Assembly: GCA_016711485.1 (NCBI GenBank)
Contig: JADJSX010000006.1
Span: forward strand, 41,001-105,000
From: Leptospiraceae bacterium
GTDB lineage: Bacteria > Spirochaetota > Leptospiria > Leptospirales > Leptospiraceae
Reading direction: 5' to 3'
Length of the DNA stretch: 64,000 nucleotides
In this document: positions 25,656 through 34,967 of the stretch, piece after piece
Layout: the number at the start of each line of letters is the position of its first letter
Position numbering within the stretch: the first letter of the stretch is position 1
Notes under the pieces: generated by a model
Seen by the model: the letters and a program-made list of their open reading frames with translations, nothing else
Databases searched by the model: none
Told to the model about the DNA's origin: nothing
Program-made: the position numbers and the translations under genes

Positions 25656-27131
25656 TCATTTCTTGCATTGCCAAAATCCAATAATTATATAAAACGTAAT
25701 TACTCCCGTGGGGATGAGAAACGCCATCGCAGGTTTTAGGAAAACACTAACGATCATTGTTACTAGGAGACTTAGGAAAAGAGCAGAAATTAATAGGGAT
25801 GCACTGAGCCTTAACGAGAATTTTTCTTTGATTCGAACTAATAGAAATAATGCGATCAACGGTCCAAATGTGAAGGAAGCGATTTTTAATCCAACTTCAA
25901 CTAACCCCTCCGATATTTTTCCCGAAAAATAGTAGGGCAATAGAGAACTGATAAATAAAATGAATCCCCAAATTACACTAATCCATTTAGATTGCACTAC
26001 CCGATTGTGCTCATTTTTATTTTTTTTCATCCAGTCAAAAATAATAGATAAGGACATCGAATTGATCGAACTCGATAGTGTGGACATCGCACTGGCTAGA
26101 ATGGCGGCTACAATTAAACCAAGGATAGGAGTTGGAATATTTTCAATAATATACTTGGAAAAAATTTTATCTGGATGTATTTCCAAATTTGTATATTTAA
26201 AATAAAGCAAAAGTCCAATTCCTAAAAATAAAACAAATTGAAAAAAAACCAATATTCCCGATCCAATTAGAGCAAGTTTACTTTCTCTTTCTGTTTTACA
26301 GGCTATTAGCCGCTGGGCAAACATTTGATCGACCCCGTGAGTTCCTATAGATAGTAAAATTCCTCCTATTAATCCATTTATTAAAAAATAAGGTTTTTGA
26401 TAAAAATTACTGGCGGTTACTCCTTCTAAACTTTGAGTTATATTTAATTTTCCCATCTCTAAAGAAGTATTTAGTATTTGGGAGATACTCATTGATGCGT
26501 TTAAATCATTCCAGAGATAAAGGAAAGAAAATACTCCACCTCCCACATAGATAAAAAATTGAAGACTATCTGTTATCACCACTGACTTAAAACCACCAAA
26601 CACAGTGTAGAGAGTAGTGATCATAGTGATTGTAAAAAGCGTTAGTATACCAGTTGTTTCTTCGGAAAAAGAATCGTGAAGATAACCATGAAATATGATT
26701 GCGATAGGAATTGAAGTTGCGTATAGTCTAATTCCATCTCCTAATACACGGGTAATCAAGAATATACTCGAAACAGATTTTTGTGTAGAACTGCCGAATT
26801 TTTCACCAATCCACTCGTATACGGAAGAATATCCGCTTTTATAATAGAGTGGAAGAATGAAATTAGCCACTATAGTTCGTCCTATTATATAGCCAAATGC
26901 TACTTGGAGAAAACTGAAATTACCTTTAAAACTTAGTCCTGGAATATTTAAAAAAGTGAGACTAGAAGTTTCCGTTGCGACAATAGAAAGCATGATAAAA
27001 TACCATGGGAGTTCTTTATCTGCTAAGAAAAAACTTTTTGATGTATCATTCTTCGATGCATGAAGTCCCGCATAGAGAACTACGAATAAATATATAATTA
27101 AAACAAAAAAATCTAAATTTGAAAACTGCAT
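25656..27131 (-). CDS. Sodium:solute symporter (SSS family)
   Basis: The 491-residue product has about 13 hydrophobic segments and family signatures: FFLADKELPWYFIMLSIVATETSSLTFLNIPG near the N-terminus (the Thr-Glu-Thr-Ser-Ser stretch belongs to the sodium/substrate site region), GGFKSVVITDSLQFFIYVGGG in the middle, and the AAILASAMSTLSSSINSMS helix, the usual SSS signature, near residue 340. It should couple sodium entry to uptake of a small solute; the substrate is not predictable. It lies 9 bases from the downstream end of the DD-peptidase-like gene on the same strand, so the two may be cotranscribed. Confidence 0.92.
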   Translation of the reverse strand: MQFSNLDFFVLIIYLFVVLYAGLHASKNDTSKSFFLADKELPWYFIMLSIVATETSSLTFLNIPGLSFKGNFSFLQVAFGYIIGRTIVANFILPLYYKSGYSSVYEWIGEKFGSSTQKSVSSIFLITRVLGDGIRLYATSIPIAIIFHGYLHDSFSEETTGILTLFTITMITTLYTVFGGFKSVVITDSLQFFIYVGGGVFSFLYLWNDLNASMSISQILNTSLEMGKLNITQSLEGVTASNFYQKPYFLINGLIGGILLSIGTHGVDQMFAQRLIACKTERESKLALIGSGILVFFQFVLFLGIGLLLYFKYTNLEIHPDKIFSKYIIENIPTPILGLIVAAILASAMSTLSSSINSMSLSIIFDWMKKNKNEHNRVVQSKWISVIWGFILFISSLLPYYFSGKISEGLVEVGLKIASFTFGPLIALFLLVRIKEKFSLRLSASLLISALFLSLLVTMIVSVFLKPAMAFLIPTGVITFYIIIGFWQCKK

Positions 27132-27140
27132 TTTAATTTC

Positions 27141-27920
27141 TCACTTGATTCCATCTAGTAAAATTTTCATGTCCGAAAATACATTTTCAGAGCCTAGTAG
27201 AATAATTTTCCATCTTTGTTTGCCTTTTACTACAAAACCGGCAAAACATTTGCCAGCGAGTTTGGTTGTCCCTGTTTTGCCGAATATACGAAAGTTATTG
27301 TAATAAGGCATTTCATTTGTTGTAGTAAGGTTTTGAATTCGTCCTTTTTTTTCTTTGATGGAATAATTGGTGGTAGCTAGAATTTCATAGAGAGGAGGGT
27401 TTTTTTCTACCATATCTAGAATTTTGGAAATGTCTTCAACGGACGATTTAGAGTTTTGCGACAAACCAAAGGTATCCCCAAAACTAGTGTCTTTTAAATT
27501 CTTTTCATTCGTCCACTCATTCATCTTTGAAACGAAATTTTCTGGATTTCCGGATATTTCTGTCGCTATACTGATTGCTGAAACGTTAGTGGAAGATACA
27601 AGCATTGTAAGAAGTAAGTTTTTTAATGAATACAATTCATCTTTTTTTAAAATTGCACTTTTGTCTCCTTCATTTCGAAGGACTGTACTTTTATGAATTT
27701 TCATATAAGATTCTAAATCACGATTGGAAATGGAAATTAAGGCAGTCACTAATTTGGTAATGCTGGCTATTGGTAAAACAGTATTAGCCTCTTTTTTTTG
27801 TATCACTTCTCCACTATTAATGTTTTGAAATAGATAGGACTTGGAAGTCAGAGTTTGTTTAGTTGTATTTTCAGGAAAAATCGAAAAAACAATACAAAGA
27901 AATAACAAATAAAATTTCAT
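27141..27920 (-). CDS. D-alanyl-D-alanine carboxypeptidase-like serine hydrolase
   Basis: The protein belongs to the S11 (PBP5/PBP7) family that trims peptidoglycan stem peptides in the periplasm. From the start I prefer (Met at 27920, giving a clean signal peptide MKFYLLFLCIVFSIF) it has about 259 residues. The active-site SxxK is Ser53-Ile-Thr-Lys56, the second motif S-T-N is in LVSSTNVSA, and the third is KTGTT near residue 225. An upstream in-frame Met at 27959 would add 13 residues before the signal peptide and looks less natural. The C-terminal beta domain of PBP5 is absent. Confidence 0.85.
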   Translation of the reverse strand: MKFYLLFLCIVFSIFPENTTKQTLTSKSYLFQNINSGEVIQKKEANTVLPIASITKLVTALISISNRDLESYMKIHKSTVLRNEGDKSAILKKDELYSLKNLLLTMLVSSTNVSAISIATEISGNPENFVSKMNEWTNEKNLKDTSFGDTFGLSQNSKSSVEDISKILDMVEKNPPLYEILATTNYSIKEKKGRIQNLTTTNEMPYYNNFRIFGKTGTTKLAGKCFAGFVVKGKQRWKIILLGSENVFSDMKILLDGIK

Positions 27921-28036
27921 AATAAATATACCTAAATTATCTAGAATCATTCTAGGCAACTAAGTAATTAACTCAGCTTAAGCAAAATTGAGTGTGAATT
28001 TGTCTATTCATATAGCGGATCTTCTCAAAAACATAC

Positions 28037-28065
28037 TAGTCATACTTTAAAAAAAAGTATGACTA
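28037..28065. promoter_or_regulatory. 11-bp-arm inverted repeat upstream of hom
   Basis: TAGTCATACTT (28037-28047) and AAGTATGACTA (28055-28065) are perfect inverses around a 7-base A-rich loop, in the spacer between the divergent DD-peptidase and hom genes and 49 bases before the hom ATG. It could be an operator dyad or a leader hairpin. No T-box or leader-peptide features were seen. Confidence 0.5.
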
Positions 28066-28114
28066 TATATCAAACAAAGAAACTCTGTCCAAAGAAAGTG
28101 AGTACAATAAATAT

Positions 28115-29398
28115 ATGAAAAAACTAAGTATAGGTTTAATTGGAGCAGGAACTGTTGGCTCTGGTTTAATAGAAATTTTACATTCAAATCAAATAGAAAT
28201 TTTCGAAAGGTCTGGGGTTGAATTAAATTTAATACAAGTCTGCGACACCGATCCTTCTCGAGTACCTTCCTACTTTAAGGGAGAAATTGTTACCGATTAT
28301 AAAAAAATCACGGAAAATCCTTCCATTGACATGGTAGTAGAGCTCGTCGGCGGAACCGGAATCGCTTACGAAATTGTAAAGTCAGCACTTGCTAATAGTA
28401 AAACTGTGGTTACTGCTAATAAGGCGCTTTTATCAGAAAAAGGCGGAGAGTTATTTCAAATTGCCGAAGAAAAAAACGTCGAGATTGGCTATGAAGCAAG
28501 TGTGGGTGGAGCAATTCCTGTTATCCGTTCAATTAAAACCGGATTGATTGCAAATGATTTCCAATCTATGTATGGAATACTGAATGGGACAACCAATTAT
28601 ATCCTTACTAAAATGGAAGAGGATAATATGGAGTATGCGGAATCATTGAAACAAGCACAAGATTTAGGATTCGCTGAAAAAGATCCCACTTTTGACGTAG
28701 AAGGGGTGGACGCCGCACACAAGCTTTCTTTATTAATAGGAATCGCATTTAACAAGAAAATCCATCTGAAAGATATTTATATAGAAGGAATTTCTAAACT
28801 CACAAAGGCAGAAATCCAAGCGGCAAAATTACTAGGACTTAGAATCAAACTATTAGGAGTTTGTAAAAAAAAGGGGGAACATTTAGAAGCAAGTGTACAA
28901 CCGATTATGATTCCGCTTGATCATCCTATTGCAAGTGTACGAAATGAAATGAATGCAATTTATTTTTCGACTAATTTTTCGGGTCCATCTATGCTTCTTG
29001 GAAAAGGAGCGGGTTCACTACCGACTGCTTCTGCTATTTTGTCAGATTTAGTATATTATGGTACGAGAAGAAGTAAGGATTTTACATTACGTGAAAAAAA
29101 TATTTTTCCGGATGGAAATCCAATGCCGAGTGGCGAAAACAGAGCACGTTATTATTTGCGTTTTAAAACTGTTGATCGTCCTGGAGTATTGGGAGAAATT
29201 ACGAGTATCATTGGACGCAATTTAGTTTCTATTTCTTCGATGCGACAAAATGAGACGAACCATGCACCGGTGGAGTTAATCATCATTACCCATGAAGCAA
29301 TGGAGAGAGATGTACGACATTCATTGCTTGAAATAGATAAAAGGTCTGATATAATTAAAGCAAAATCCATCATGATTCGGTTGGAAGATTTGGATTGA
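28115..29398 (+). CDS. hom: Homoserine dehydrogenase
   Basis: The enzyme reduces aspartate semialdehyde to homoserine with NAD(P)H, the branch point to threonine and methionine. The 427-residue product has the dinucleotide motif GLIGAGTVGSG at residues 6-16, the catalytic region YEASVGGAIPVIRSI...GILNGTTNYILTKM (about 125-175), the EGVDAAHKLSLLIGIAF signature near 200, and a C-terminal ACT domain (about 350-425, RFKTVDRPGVLGEITSIIG) that usually gives threonine feedback control. Its stop overlaps the TTG start of the next gene by 4 bases. Confidence 0.97.
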   Translation: MKKLSIGLIGAGTVGSGLIEILHSNQIEIFERSGVELNLIQVCDTDPSRVPSYFKGEIVTDYKKITENPSIDMVVELVGGTGIAYEIVKSALANSKTVVTANKALLSEKGGELFQIAEEKNVEIGYEASVGGAIPVIRSIKTGLIANDFQSMYGILNGTTNYILTKMEEDNMEYAESLKQAQDLGFAEKDPTFDVEGVDAAHKLSLLIGIAFNKKIHLKDIYIEGISKLTKAEIQAAKLLGLRIKLLGVCKKKGEHLEASVQPIMIPLDHPIASVRNEMNAIYFSTNFSGPSMLLGKGAGSLPTASAILSDLVYYGTRRSKDFTLREKNIFPDGNPMPSGENRARYYLRFKTVDRPGVLGEITSIIGRNLVSISSMRQNETNHAPVELIIITHEAMERDVRHSLLEIDKRSDIIKAKSIMIRLEDLD

Positions 29399-29715
29399 GA
29401 TGTACGATTAGCCAACACCAAGTAACGATAGGCGAAGGGCATTTAGATGTATTTTTTGAATCAGAAAATGTCCTTTTAGAGACTTATGAAGCTAGTTTAG
29501 AATTGATGCCAGGTTTTTTAAAAGGGGAAGAGATTGTATGTCATAAAAAAAAAGACCATAGAACTCTTTATTTAGACTTTGAAGGGGAACTTTCGCAAAA
29601 TCGGGGGTTTATTAAGATAGTTTGGAAGGGTGAATATAGGATTTCTCGAGACTATTTCCCAGAAATAATTAAAGTAAAAATATTAGATGATAAAAATATT
29701 AAACTTGAATTCTAA
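29395..29715 (+). CDS. Conserved-looking small protein after hom
   Basis: The 106-residue product has no signal peptide, membrane segment or motif I recognise. Hydrophobic and charged residues alternate as in a beta-rich fold (HLDVFFESENVLLETYEASLELMPGFLKGEEI). The frame begins at TTG 29395, overlapping the hom stop in a TTGA junction, which is typical of translational coupling; no ATG start is available nearby. It is probably the second gene of a hom operon, with the STAS gene following at a short distance. Function unknown. Confidence 0.65.
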   Translation: MRCTISQHQVTIGEGHLDVFFESENVLLETYEASLELMPGFLKGEEIVCHKKKDHRTLYLDFEGELSQNRGFIKIVWKGEYRISRDYFPEIIKVKILDDKNIKLEF

Positions 29716-29758
29716 ATGAATATATTGTACCTTGCATCGAATGAAGAAAGCAGGTAAT

Positions 29759-30127
29759 ATGAGAGAAATTAATTTTGAATCACTGTTGGTAAAAGAAAGG
29801 ATTGAAGTTGTTCATGATTCGAAACTACAAGTTTTATCTTTTGTGGGTCAAATCAATCAAAACAATGCCTATAGTATTTCTGATAACATTAATTCTTTCT
29901 TTGAATCAGGAGTTTTTGATACAATTTTAGATTTATCTAACCTAGTTTATATCAATAGCATCGGGCTCGCAGCCATTTTAGCAATAATCAAAAAAATCGA
30001 AGAGCACTCTGCAAGGCTTGTTATAGGTGGAATTAACCCTAGAATCCAAATGATTTTGCAATTAATCGATTTGAATAGCCAAGTAGAAATTTTTTCTTCC
30101 GTCGAAAAAGCCATTGATTCATGGTGA
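29759..30127 (+). CDS. STAS-domain anti-sigma-factor antagonist
   Basis: The product (about 122 residues) is a stand-alone STAS domain of the SpoIIAA/RsbV type, with the strand-turn LDLSNLVYINSIGLAAILAIIKK around residues 60-85. The serine in the NSIG motif is the usual phosphorylation site for an anti-sigma kinase. I chose ATG 29759 because AGG lies a few bases upstream; an ATG at 29741 and a TTG at 29732 lie in frame without a ribosome site. No kinase or phosphatase partner is adjacent. It likely takes part in a partner-switching cascade. Confidence 0.85.
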   Translation: MREINFESLLVKERIEVVHDSKLQVLSFVGQINQNNAYSISDNINSFFESGVFDTILDLSNLVYINSIGLAAILAIIKKIEEHSARLVIGGINPRIQMILQLIDLNSQVEIFSSVEKAIDSW

Positions 30128-30145
30128 TACGTTAATCGCGATAAT

Positions 30146-30171
30146 TTGACAGAAATAAACTAAATTATAAT
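30146..30171 (+). promoter_or_regulatory. Candidate promoter of the GH1 glucosidase gene
   Basis: A perfect TTGACA (30146-30151) and a perfect TATAAT (30166-30171) lie 65 bases before the ATG, but the spacer is only 14 bases, shorter than the usual 16-18. Both hexamers being exact makes chance less likely; the short spacing suggests weak or activator-dependent use. Confidence 0.35.
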
Positions 30172-30235
30172 TATTCTGTACTTTATTTCTTTATAAAATT
30201 CTTTTCAATTAATCCCCATTTTTCATAAAGGCAGT

Positions 30236-31588
30236 ATGCAAAAGATTATATTTCCAAAGGATTTTATTTGGGGTACTGCAACTGCTGCCTACCAAATCGA
30301 AGGTGGATACAACCAAGACGGAAAAGGGCTTTCTGTGTGGGACGATTTTACTCATAAAAAAGGAAAAATCAAAAACGGGGATAATGGCGATATAACCTGT
30401 GATCATTACAATCGTTATAAAGAAGATGTAAGTCTTATGAAAACACTTGGTTACGGTGCCTATAGGTTTTCGATTGCGTGGACTCGAATTTTACCAGACG
30501 GAAAAGGAAGTATTAACCAAAAGGGTTTAGATTTTTATGATAGACTAGTCGATGAGCTCTTAAAGAAAAAAATAAATCCGCATATAACTTTGTTTCATTG
30601 GGATTTGCCATTAGCCTTAGAAAAAGAGGGTGGTTGGTACAACCGAAAAACTTCCGAATACTTTGGTGATTACACAGAAATAGTAGTTAAAAAGTTAGGA
30701 GATCGAGTAAAAAATTGGATTACATTAAATGAACCTTGGGTTGTTTTTGTATGCGGTTATTTGTTAAAAGTATTTCCGCCAGGAGTGTTTAGACCTTTTT
30801 CTGCATTTAAAGTTGCGCATAATCTATTGTTGGCGCATGGGATCGGACTAGCTCGGATTAAGTCTTTGTATCCAAAATCTTCGGTCGGGATAACAAATGC
30901 ATTAACTCCTGTCCACAACTATCGATTAACAGAAGAACCAAAATCCACTCTTCGTGCGGATGCGATCATCAATCGTCTTTGGTTAGATCCAATTTACAAA
31001 GGAAAATATCCTGATATTATTTCTTCATTTGTTGAATCTCAAAACAAAGGAAATATTTTTCCGGAGGATATGAAACTTATTTCCGGAAAAACTGATTTTT
31101 TAGGTGTTAATAATTATTCCCGTACTATTGTTAAATTTTTTCCTTTTCCAATTTATAACTTCCGGCCTGTGAATCCTTCTTACAAAGGAGTAGAATTTAC
31201 AAGCATGGGTTGGGAAATTTATCCACAAGGGTTACTCGAACTTATGCGTATGATTCGAACTGACTATGGTAATCCTCCTGTTCACATTACTGAGAATGGC
31301 GTTTCTTTTTATGAATCTCCGGCGGCTAACGGTATTGTAGAGGATAATGATAGAATTTCTTTTTTACAGGATTATCTATCCTATCTTCACAAAGCTATTT
31401 TGGAAGGTTCTGATATTCGCGGTTATTTTGTTTGGTCTTTTATGGATAATTTTGAGTGGGCAGAAGGTTTTGCTAAAACGTTTGGTTTGGTTCACATTGA
31501 CCGAAATTCTCTTAACCGTACACCTAAACTCAGCGCAAAATGGTATTCTAAAGTTGTGAAGGAAAATGGATTTGTTTATGGAAGTTAA
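30236..31588 (+). CDS. bgl: Beta-glucosidase, glycoside hydrolase family 1
   Basis: The 450-residue product has the usual GH1 length and retains both catalytic glutamates: acid/base Glu166 in TLNEPWV and nucleophile Glu353 in ITENGVS. It also has the N-terminal signature FIWGTATAAYQIEGGYNQDGKG and the substrate-binding WSFMDNFEW near residue 400. No signal peptide is present, so it acts inside the cell on imported beta-glucosides or beta-galactosides. The ATG at 30236 follows an AAAGG ribosome site. No PTS or sugar transporter is adjacent. In Leptospira, which feeds mainly on fatty acids, such an enzyme may serve environmental or storage sugars (inference). Confidence 0.93.
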   Translation: MQKIIFPKDFIWGTATAAYQIEGGYNQDGKGLSVWDDFTHKKGKIKNGDNGDITCDHYNRYKEDVSLMKTLGYGAYRFSIAWTRILPDGKGSINQKGLDFYDRLVDELLKKKINPHITLFHWDLPLALEKEGGWYNRKTSEYFGDYTEIVVKKLGDRVKNWITLNEPWVVFVCGYLLKVFPPGVFRPFSAFKVAHNLLLAHGIGLARIKSLYPKSSVGITNALTPVHNYRLTEEPKSTLRADAIINRLWLDPIYKGKYPDIISSFVESQNKGNIFPEDMKLISGKTDFLGVNNYSRTIVKFFPFPIYNFRPVNPSYKGVEFTSMGWEIYPQGLLELMRMIRTDYGNPPVHITENGVSFYESPAANGIVEDNDRISFLQDYLSYLHKAILEGSDIRGYFVWSFMDNFEWAEGFAKTFGLVHIDRNSLNRTPKLSAKWYSKVVKENGFVYGS

Positions 31589-31605
31589 AGAATAAAGGAT
31601 ATAGT

Positions 31606-32562
31606 ATGTATTTTAGATTAATTTTTGTATTAGTTTTTCTTTTTGTTTCTTGTGCTAGCGCACGAAGAGAAGTTCGGATGGAAGTGCATGGCGCAAGTTA
31701 CTGTGTATCTTCTCAGATTCATTTTCAATCACCTCTTCCTACTGATAGCGAAGTGGAAAAAATTATGAACGATCCAGAGTTAAATGCTCGTTTTTCGCCA
31801 AAATCAATTCGACTTGCTATTGCTTATGGAATTTCTGACGATTTGAAAGAATATGTCAAGTTAGAACAAAAAAATAAACTTTCTAAATCTGCGCGTCCTT
31901 CACCCGAGTTCGTTTCTTTGGAAAGTAAAATTTATAGAAGAATACAACTTATGAGTATGGACGTAGTAGCAACTGCTTCTGAATTCAGATGTTATGTAGA
32001 TAGATTTACAGAAATTGTAAACCAAATGAAATCATTAGAAGACGATATTGTTGAGACTAATACTCTTTATGCGATACTCACGGGTGCATTTTTTGCACTC
32101 ATTCAGGGTGGAACAGTTTATAATGATCCTGCGACTGTTGTTGCTACTGTAGCCGGCGGGGTTTTAGTTACGTATTTTAGTTATAGAGCCTATCGTCCAA
32201 ATATTACGATTGAGTTTAAACCAAAATCTACAAATCTAAAAGAACTTTGGTATAAAGCGGAAGTCAGTAAAAATTATTCTACCGCAATGTGGTTTATCAT
32301 GACAAAAAATATCATAAAAGGTGAACCTCCAATTCGCGATTTGGTTGTGAAAAGATGGACTGAAAACGGATTTTTAGGATCGGATGAAAAAGAAGACAGA
32401 GATCGCCATATCAATTTATTCTTTGGGGAAGGGGGGGTTAGTACTTTGCAAAATATTTCGAATCGGAAAGAAATGAATAATGAATTGAAAGGACTCATTC
32501 AACTCATTGAACAAGATGTAAATGGGTTTCAAATTGAATTGGTTTCAGGAGCTAAGGGATAA
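31606..32562 (+). CDS. Putative lipoprotein, unknown function
   Basis: The 318-residue product starts with a lipoprotein signal peptide (MYFRLIFVLVFLFVSC, lipobox Cys16). The body is mainly helical and charged, with a hydrophobic stretch at about residues 148-182 (TLYAILTGAFFALIQGGTVY, then TVVATVAGGVLVTYF) that could cross or sit in a membrane. No recognised domain. It starts 17 bases after the glucosidase gene on the same strand behind AAAGGA, so it may be cotranscribed with it, although no functional link is evident. Confidence 0.7.
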   Translation: MYFRLIFVLVFLFVSCASARREVRMEVHGASYCVSSQIHFQSPLPTDSEVEKIMNDPELNARFSPKSIRLAIAYGISDDLKEYVKLEQKNKLSKSARPSPEFVSLESKIYRRIQLMSMDVVATASEFRCYVDRFTEIVNQMKSLEDDIVETNTLYAILTGAFFALIQGGTVYNDPATVVATVAGGVLVTYFSYRAYRPNITIEFKPKSTNLKELWYKAEVSKNYSTAMWFIMTKNIIKGEPPIRDLVVKRWTENGFLGSDEKEDRDRHINLFFGEGGVSTLQNISNRKEMNNELKGLIQLIEQDVNGFQIELVSGAKG

Positions 32563-32633
32563 TAAATTTTTTCTATTCCGCAGCTTTTTAATCTTGTTTA
32601 CATGTGCGTGAGCTGGTTACTCATCTATTCCGT

Positions 32634-32669
32634 AATGATAATGGGTTATTGTTAAAACCCATTATCATT
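32634..32669. promoter_or_regulatory. Perfect 14-bp-arm inverted repeat before sulP-CA
   Basis: AATGATAATGGGTT (32634-32647) and AACCCATTATCATT (32656-32669) are exact inverses around an 8-base loop. The arms end in AATGATAAT/ATTATCATT, words typical of Fur-family operators. It lies 83 bases before the ATG of the transporter-carbonic anhydrase gene and 72 bases after the preceding stop. It could be a terminator of the upstream lipoprotein gene (no T-run follows) or a metal-responsive operator. Confidence 0.5.
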
Positions 32670-32751
32670 CATTTAAAAAAGCCTTTACAATCAATATTTA
32701 CATGACCAATTTCAATTCTAACTAGAAACTTGTTTAGGACAAAGGAATTCT

Positions 32752-34908
32752 ATGTTTCATAAAATTAAATACGATTTTCCCGCGAGTATTGTAGTTTTTT
32801 TAGTCGCGTTACCATTATGTTTAGGTGTAGCGTTAGCTTCGGGAGCACCTTTACTTTCTGGATTAATTTCAGGAATTGTAGGAGGAATTATTGTAGGACT
32901 TCTCAGCGGCTCTCATACAAGTGTAAGTGGTCCGGCTGCTGGTTTGACTGCAGTAGTATTGAGTTCCATCAATGAACTCGGAAGTTTTGAAGTTTTTTTG
33001 GCTTCTGTAGTTTTAGCAGGTATTTTCCAAGTAATATTTGGCGTATTTAGAGGTGGATTTATTTCTGCTTATATTCCTTCCAATGTGATTAAAGGGTTAT
33101 TAGCCGCTATTGGGATTATTTTGATTTTAAAACAAATTCCACATGCGGTAGGATTCGACATTGACGCGGAGGATGATTTTTCGTTTTTACAACCGGATGG
33201 CGAAAATACTTTTTCAGAACTTTTAAAAGTAGTTTACTATGTATTACCCGGAGCACTCATTATTAGTTCCATTTCGTTAGTTATTTTGTATGTATGGGAC
33301 AGAACACCACTCAAAAAGTTTCGCTATTTTCCTTCTTCCCTTTTTGTAGTTTTGTTAGGAGTAGGGCTAAATCAATTTTTTATTCAATTTATTCCTGAAT
33401 TGATAATTGAACAAACTCATCTCGTAAATATTCCAAAGATAAATGTTAGAGAATTAGAAAGTATATTAAAGTATCCAGATTTCTCACAGATTACGAATTA
33501 TAAAGTTTGGACAGTTGCCTATACAGTCGCCATCATCGCTTCTCTGGAAACTCTTTTGAATTTGGAGGCGGTAGACAATATTGATCCACAAAAAAGACAT
33601 TCGCCACCGAATCGGGAACTAGTAGCACAGGGGATTGGAAATATTTTTTCGGGGATAATGGGTGGTATCCCTGTCACATCTGTAATCGTTAGAAGTTCCA
33701 TAAATATCCAATCTGGAAATAGAAGTAAGGTATCAAGTATACTTCATGGATTTTTTTTACTTGTAAGTGTATTGTCCATTTCGCGTATTTTAAATTTAAT
33801 ACCGTTGTCTTCTCTTGCTGCAATTCTTATTTTTACTGGTTATAAACTCGCAAAAATTTCTTTATTTAAAGAAATGTATTTAAAAGGGAAAAATCAATTT
33901 TTCCCTTTTGTTGCAACGATTATTGCAATTGTATTTACTGATCTTTTAATAGGTATTTTAATTGGCCTAGCAATTAGTATTGCATTTATACTTCGAAATA
34001 ATTATCGAAATCCTTTTACTGTTGAAAAAAAACAACTTCATGTAGGTGAAACACTTCGGTTAGAATTATCCAATCAAGCTACTTTTTTGAATAAGGCTAC
34101 TATTAAAGATACTCTTTGGCATGTACCGGCAGGATCGCGAGTAATAATTGATGCAAGTTATTGTGATTATGTTGACCATGATATTTTGGAATTAATTCAG
34201 GATTTTCAAAATACAGTGGGACCTGAAAAAAATATACAAGTAAATGTAATTGGAATTCGAGACAAATACCAATTAACCGATAATATTCAATTTGTAAATG
34301 TTCTGGATAAAAAAGGTCAAGAAAAGTTGACTCCGGATGACGTTTTAGAAATTTTAAAACATGGTAATTTACGGTTTGTAGAAGGACAAAAAACGGAAAA
34401 ATACTACAAACACCAAGTAAACGCTACGTCAGACGGACAATATCCAATGGCAGTAGTTTTGAGTTGTATTGATTCGCGAACTTCGCCTGAAATAATTTTA
34501 GATGCTGGTCTAGGGGATTTGGTATCTATCCGTATAGCTGGAAATATTATTAACGATGAAATCTTAGGAAGTATCGAAATTGCCTGCGAAAAATTAGGGA
34601 CAAAACTCATTGTTGTTATGGGTCACTCTAAGTGTGGAGCAATCAAGTTAGCTGCAAATTCAGTTCGTACAGGGAAAATTTCTGCAATTACCGACAAAAT
34701 TGAATTGGCAATTTCTCAGTGTGATCATCAGTTGAATCAATCCTCGGAACAACGGATAGATACTATATCTTGGTTAAATGTACATAATTCAGTCAGTGAA
34801 ATAATTGAAAAAAGTAAATACGTGGAAAAAAAAGTAGAGTCAGGCGATATAAAATTAGTTTCTGCTTTTTATGAAGTTGAAACTGGAAAAGTTATTTTTG
34901 AAAGATAA
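32752..34908 (+). CDS. SulP anion transporter fused to STAS and beta-carbonic anhydrase domains
   Basis: The 718-residue product combines three modules. Residues 1-415 form a SulP/SLC26 membrane transporter (10-14 helices; SGPAAGLTAVVLSS, NLEAVDNIDPQKRHSPPNRELVAQGIGN). Residues about 425-520 look like a STAS domain (RVIIDASYCDYVDHDILELI). Residues about 535-718 are a beta-carbonic anhydrase with all zinc/catalytic residues: Cys572-x-Asp574-x-Arg576 and His625-x-x-Cys628. Such fusions are known in bacteria and are thought to couple bicarbonate transport to CO2 interconversion. Leptospira's need for bicarbonate in fatty acid and anaplerotic carboxylation fits, but that is inference. Confidence 0.93.
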   Translation: MFHKIKYDFPASIVVFLVALPLCLGVALASGAPLLSGLISGIVGGIIVGLLSGSHTSVSGPAAGLTAVVLSSINELGSFEVFLASVVLAGIFQVIFGVFRGGFISAYIPSNVIKGLLAAIGIILILKQIPHAVGFDIDAEDDFSFLQPDGENTFSELLKVVYYVLPGALIISSISLVILYVWDRTPLKKFRYFPSSLFVVLLGVGLNQFFIQFIPELIIEQTHLVNIPKINVRELESILKYPDFSQITNYKVWTVAYTVAIIASLETLLNLEAVDNIDPQKRHSPPNRELVAQGIGNIFSGIMGGIPVTSVIVRSSINIQSGNRSKVSSILHGFFLLVSVLSISRILNLIPLSSLAAILIFTGYKLAKISLFKEMYLKGKNQFFPFVATIIAIVFTDLLIGILIGLAISIAFILRNNYRNPFTVEKKQLHVGETLRLELSNQATFLNKATIKDTLWHVPAGSRVIIDASYCDYVDHDILELIQDFQNTVGPEKNIQVNVIGIRDKYQLTDNIQFVNVLDKKGQEKLTPDDVLEILKHGNLRFVEGQKTEKYYKHQVNATSDGQYPMAVVLSCIDSRTSPEIILDAGLGDLVSIRIAGNIINDEILGSIEIACEKLGTKLIVVMGHSKCGAIKLAANSVRTGKISAITDKIELAISQCDHQLNQSSEQRIDTISWLNVHNSVSEIIEKSKYVEKKVESGDIKLVSAFYEVETGKVIFER

Positions 34909-34909
34909 A

Positions 34910-34948
34910 GTAGAATATGGATTTTTGTATATAAAATTCATATTCTAC
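34910..34948. terminator. Bidirectional terminator between convergent genes
   Basis: GTAGAATATG (34910-34919) and CATATTCTAC (34939-34948) are perfect inverses. The stem continues inward through GATTTT/AAAATT pairs to about 16 bp, with a short TA-rich loop. It lies right after the stop of the sulP-CA gene and between it and the convergent lipoprotein gene. The inner T-rich and A-rich arms suit termination from either side. Confidence 0.7.
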
Positions 34949-34967
34949 CTAACATTCATTTGAAAAT

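Noticed and set aside
27972..27992. CTCAGCTTAAGCAAAATTGAG, similar to the left end of the MITE-like family
   Set aside because: No matching right end and no TTA-led 7-bp duplication were found; at most a solo relic.
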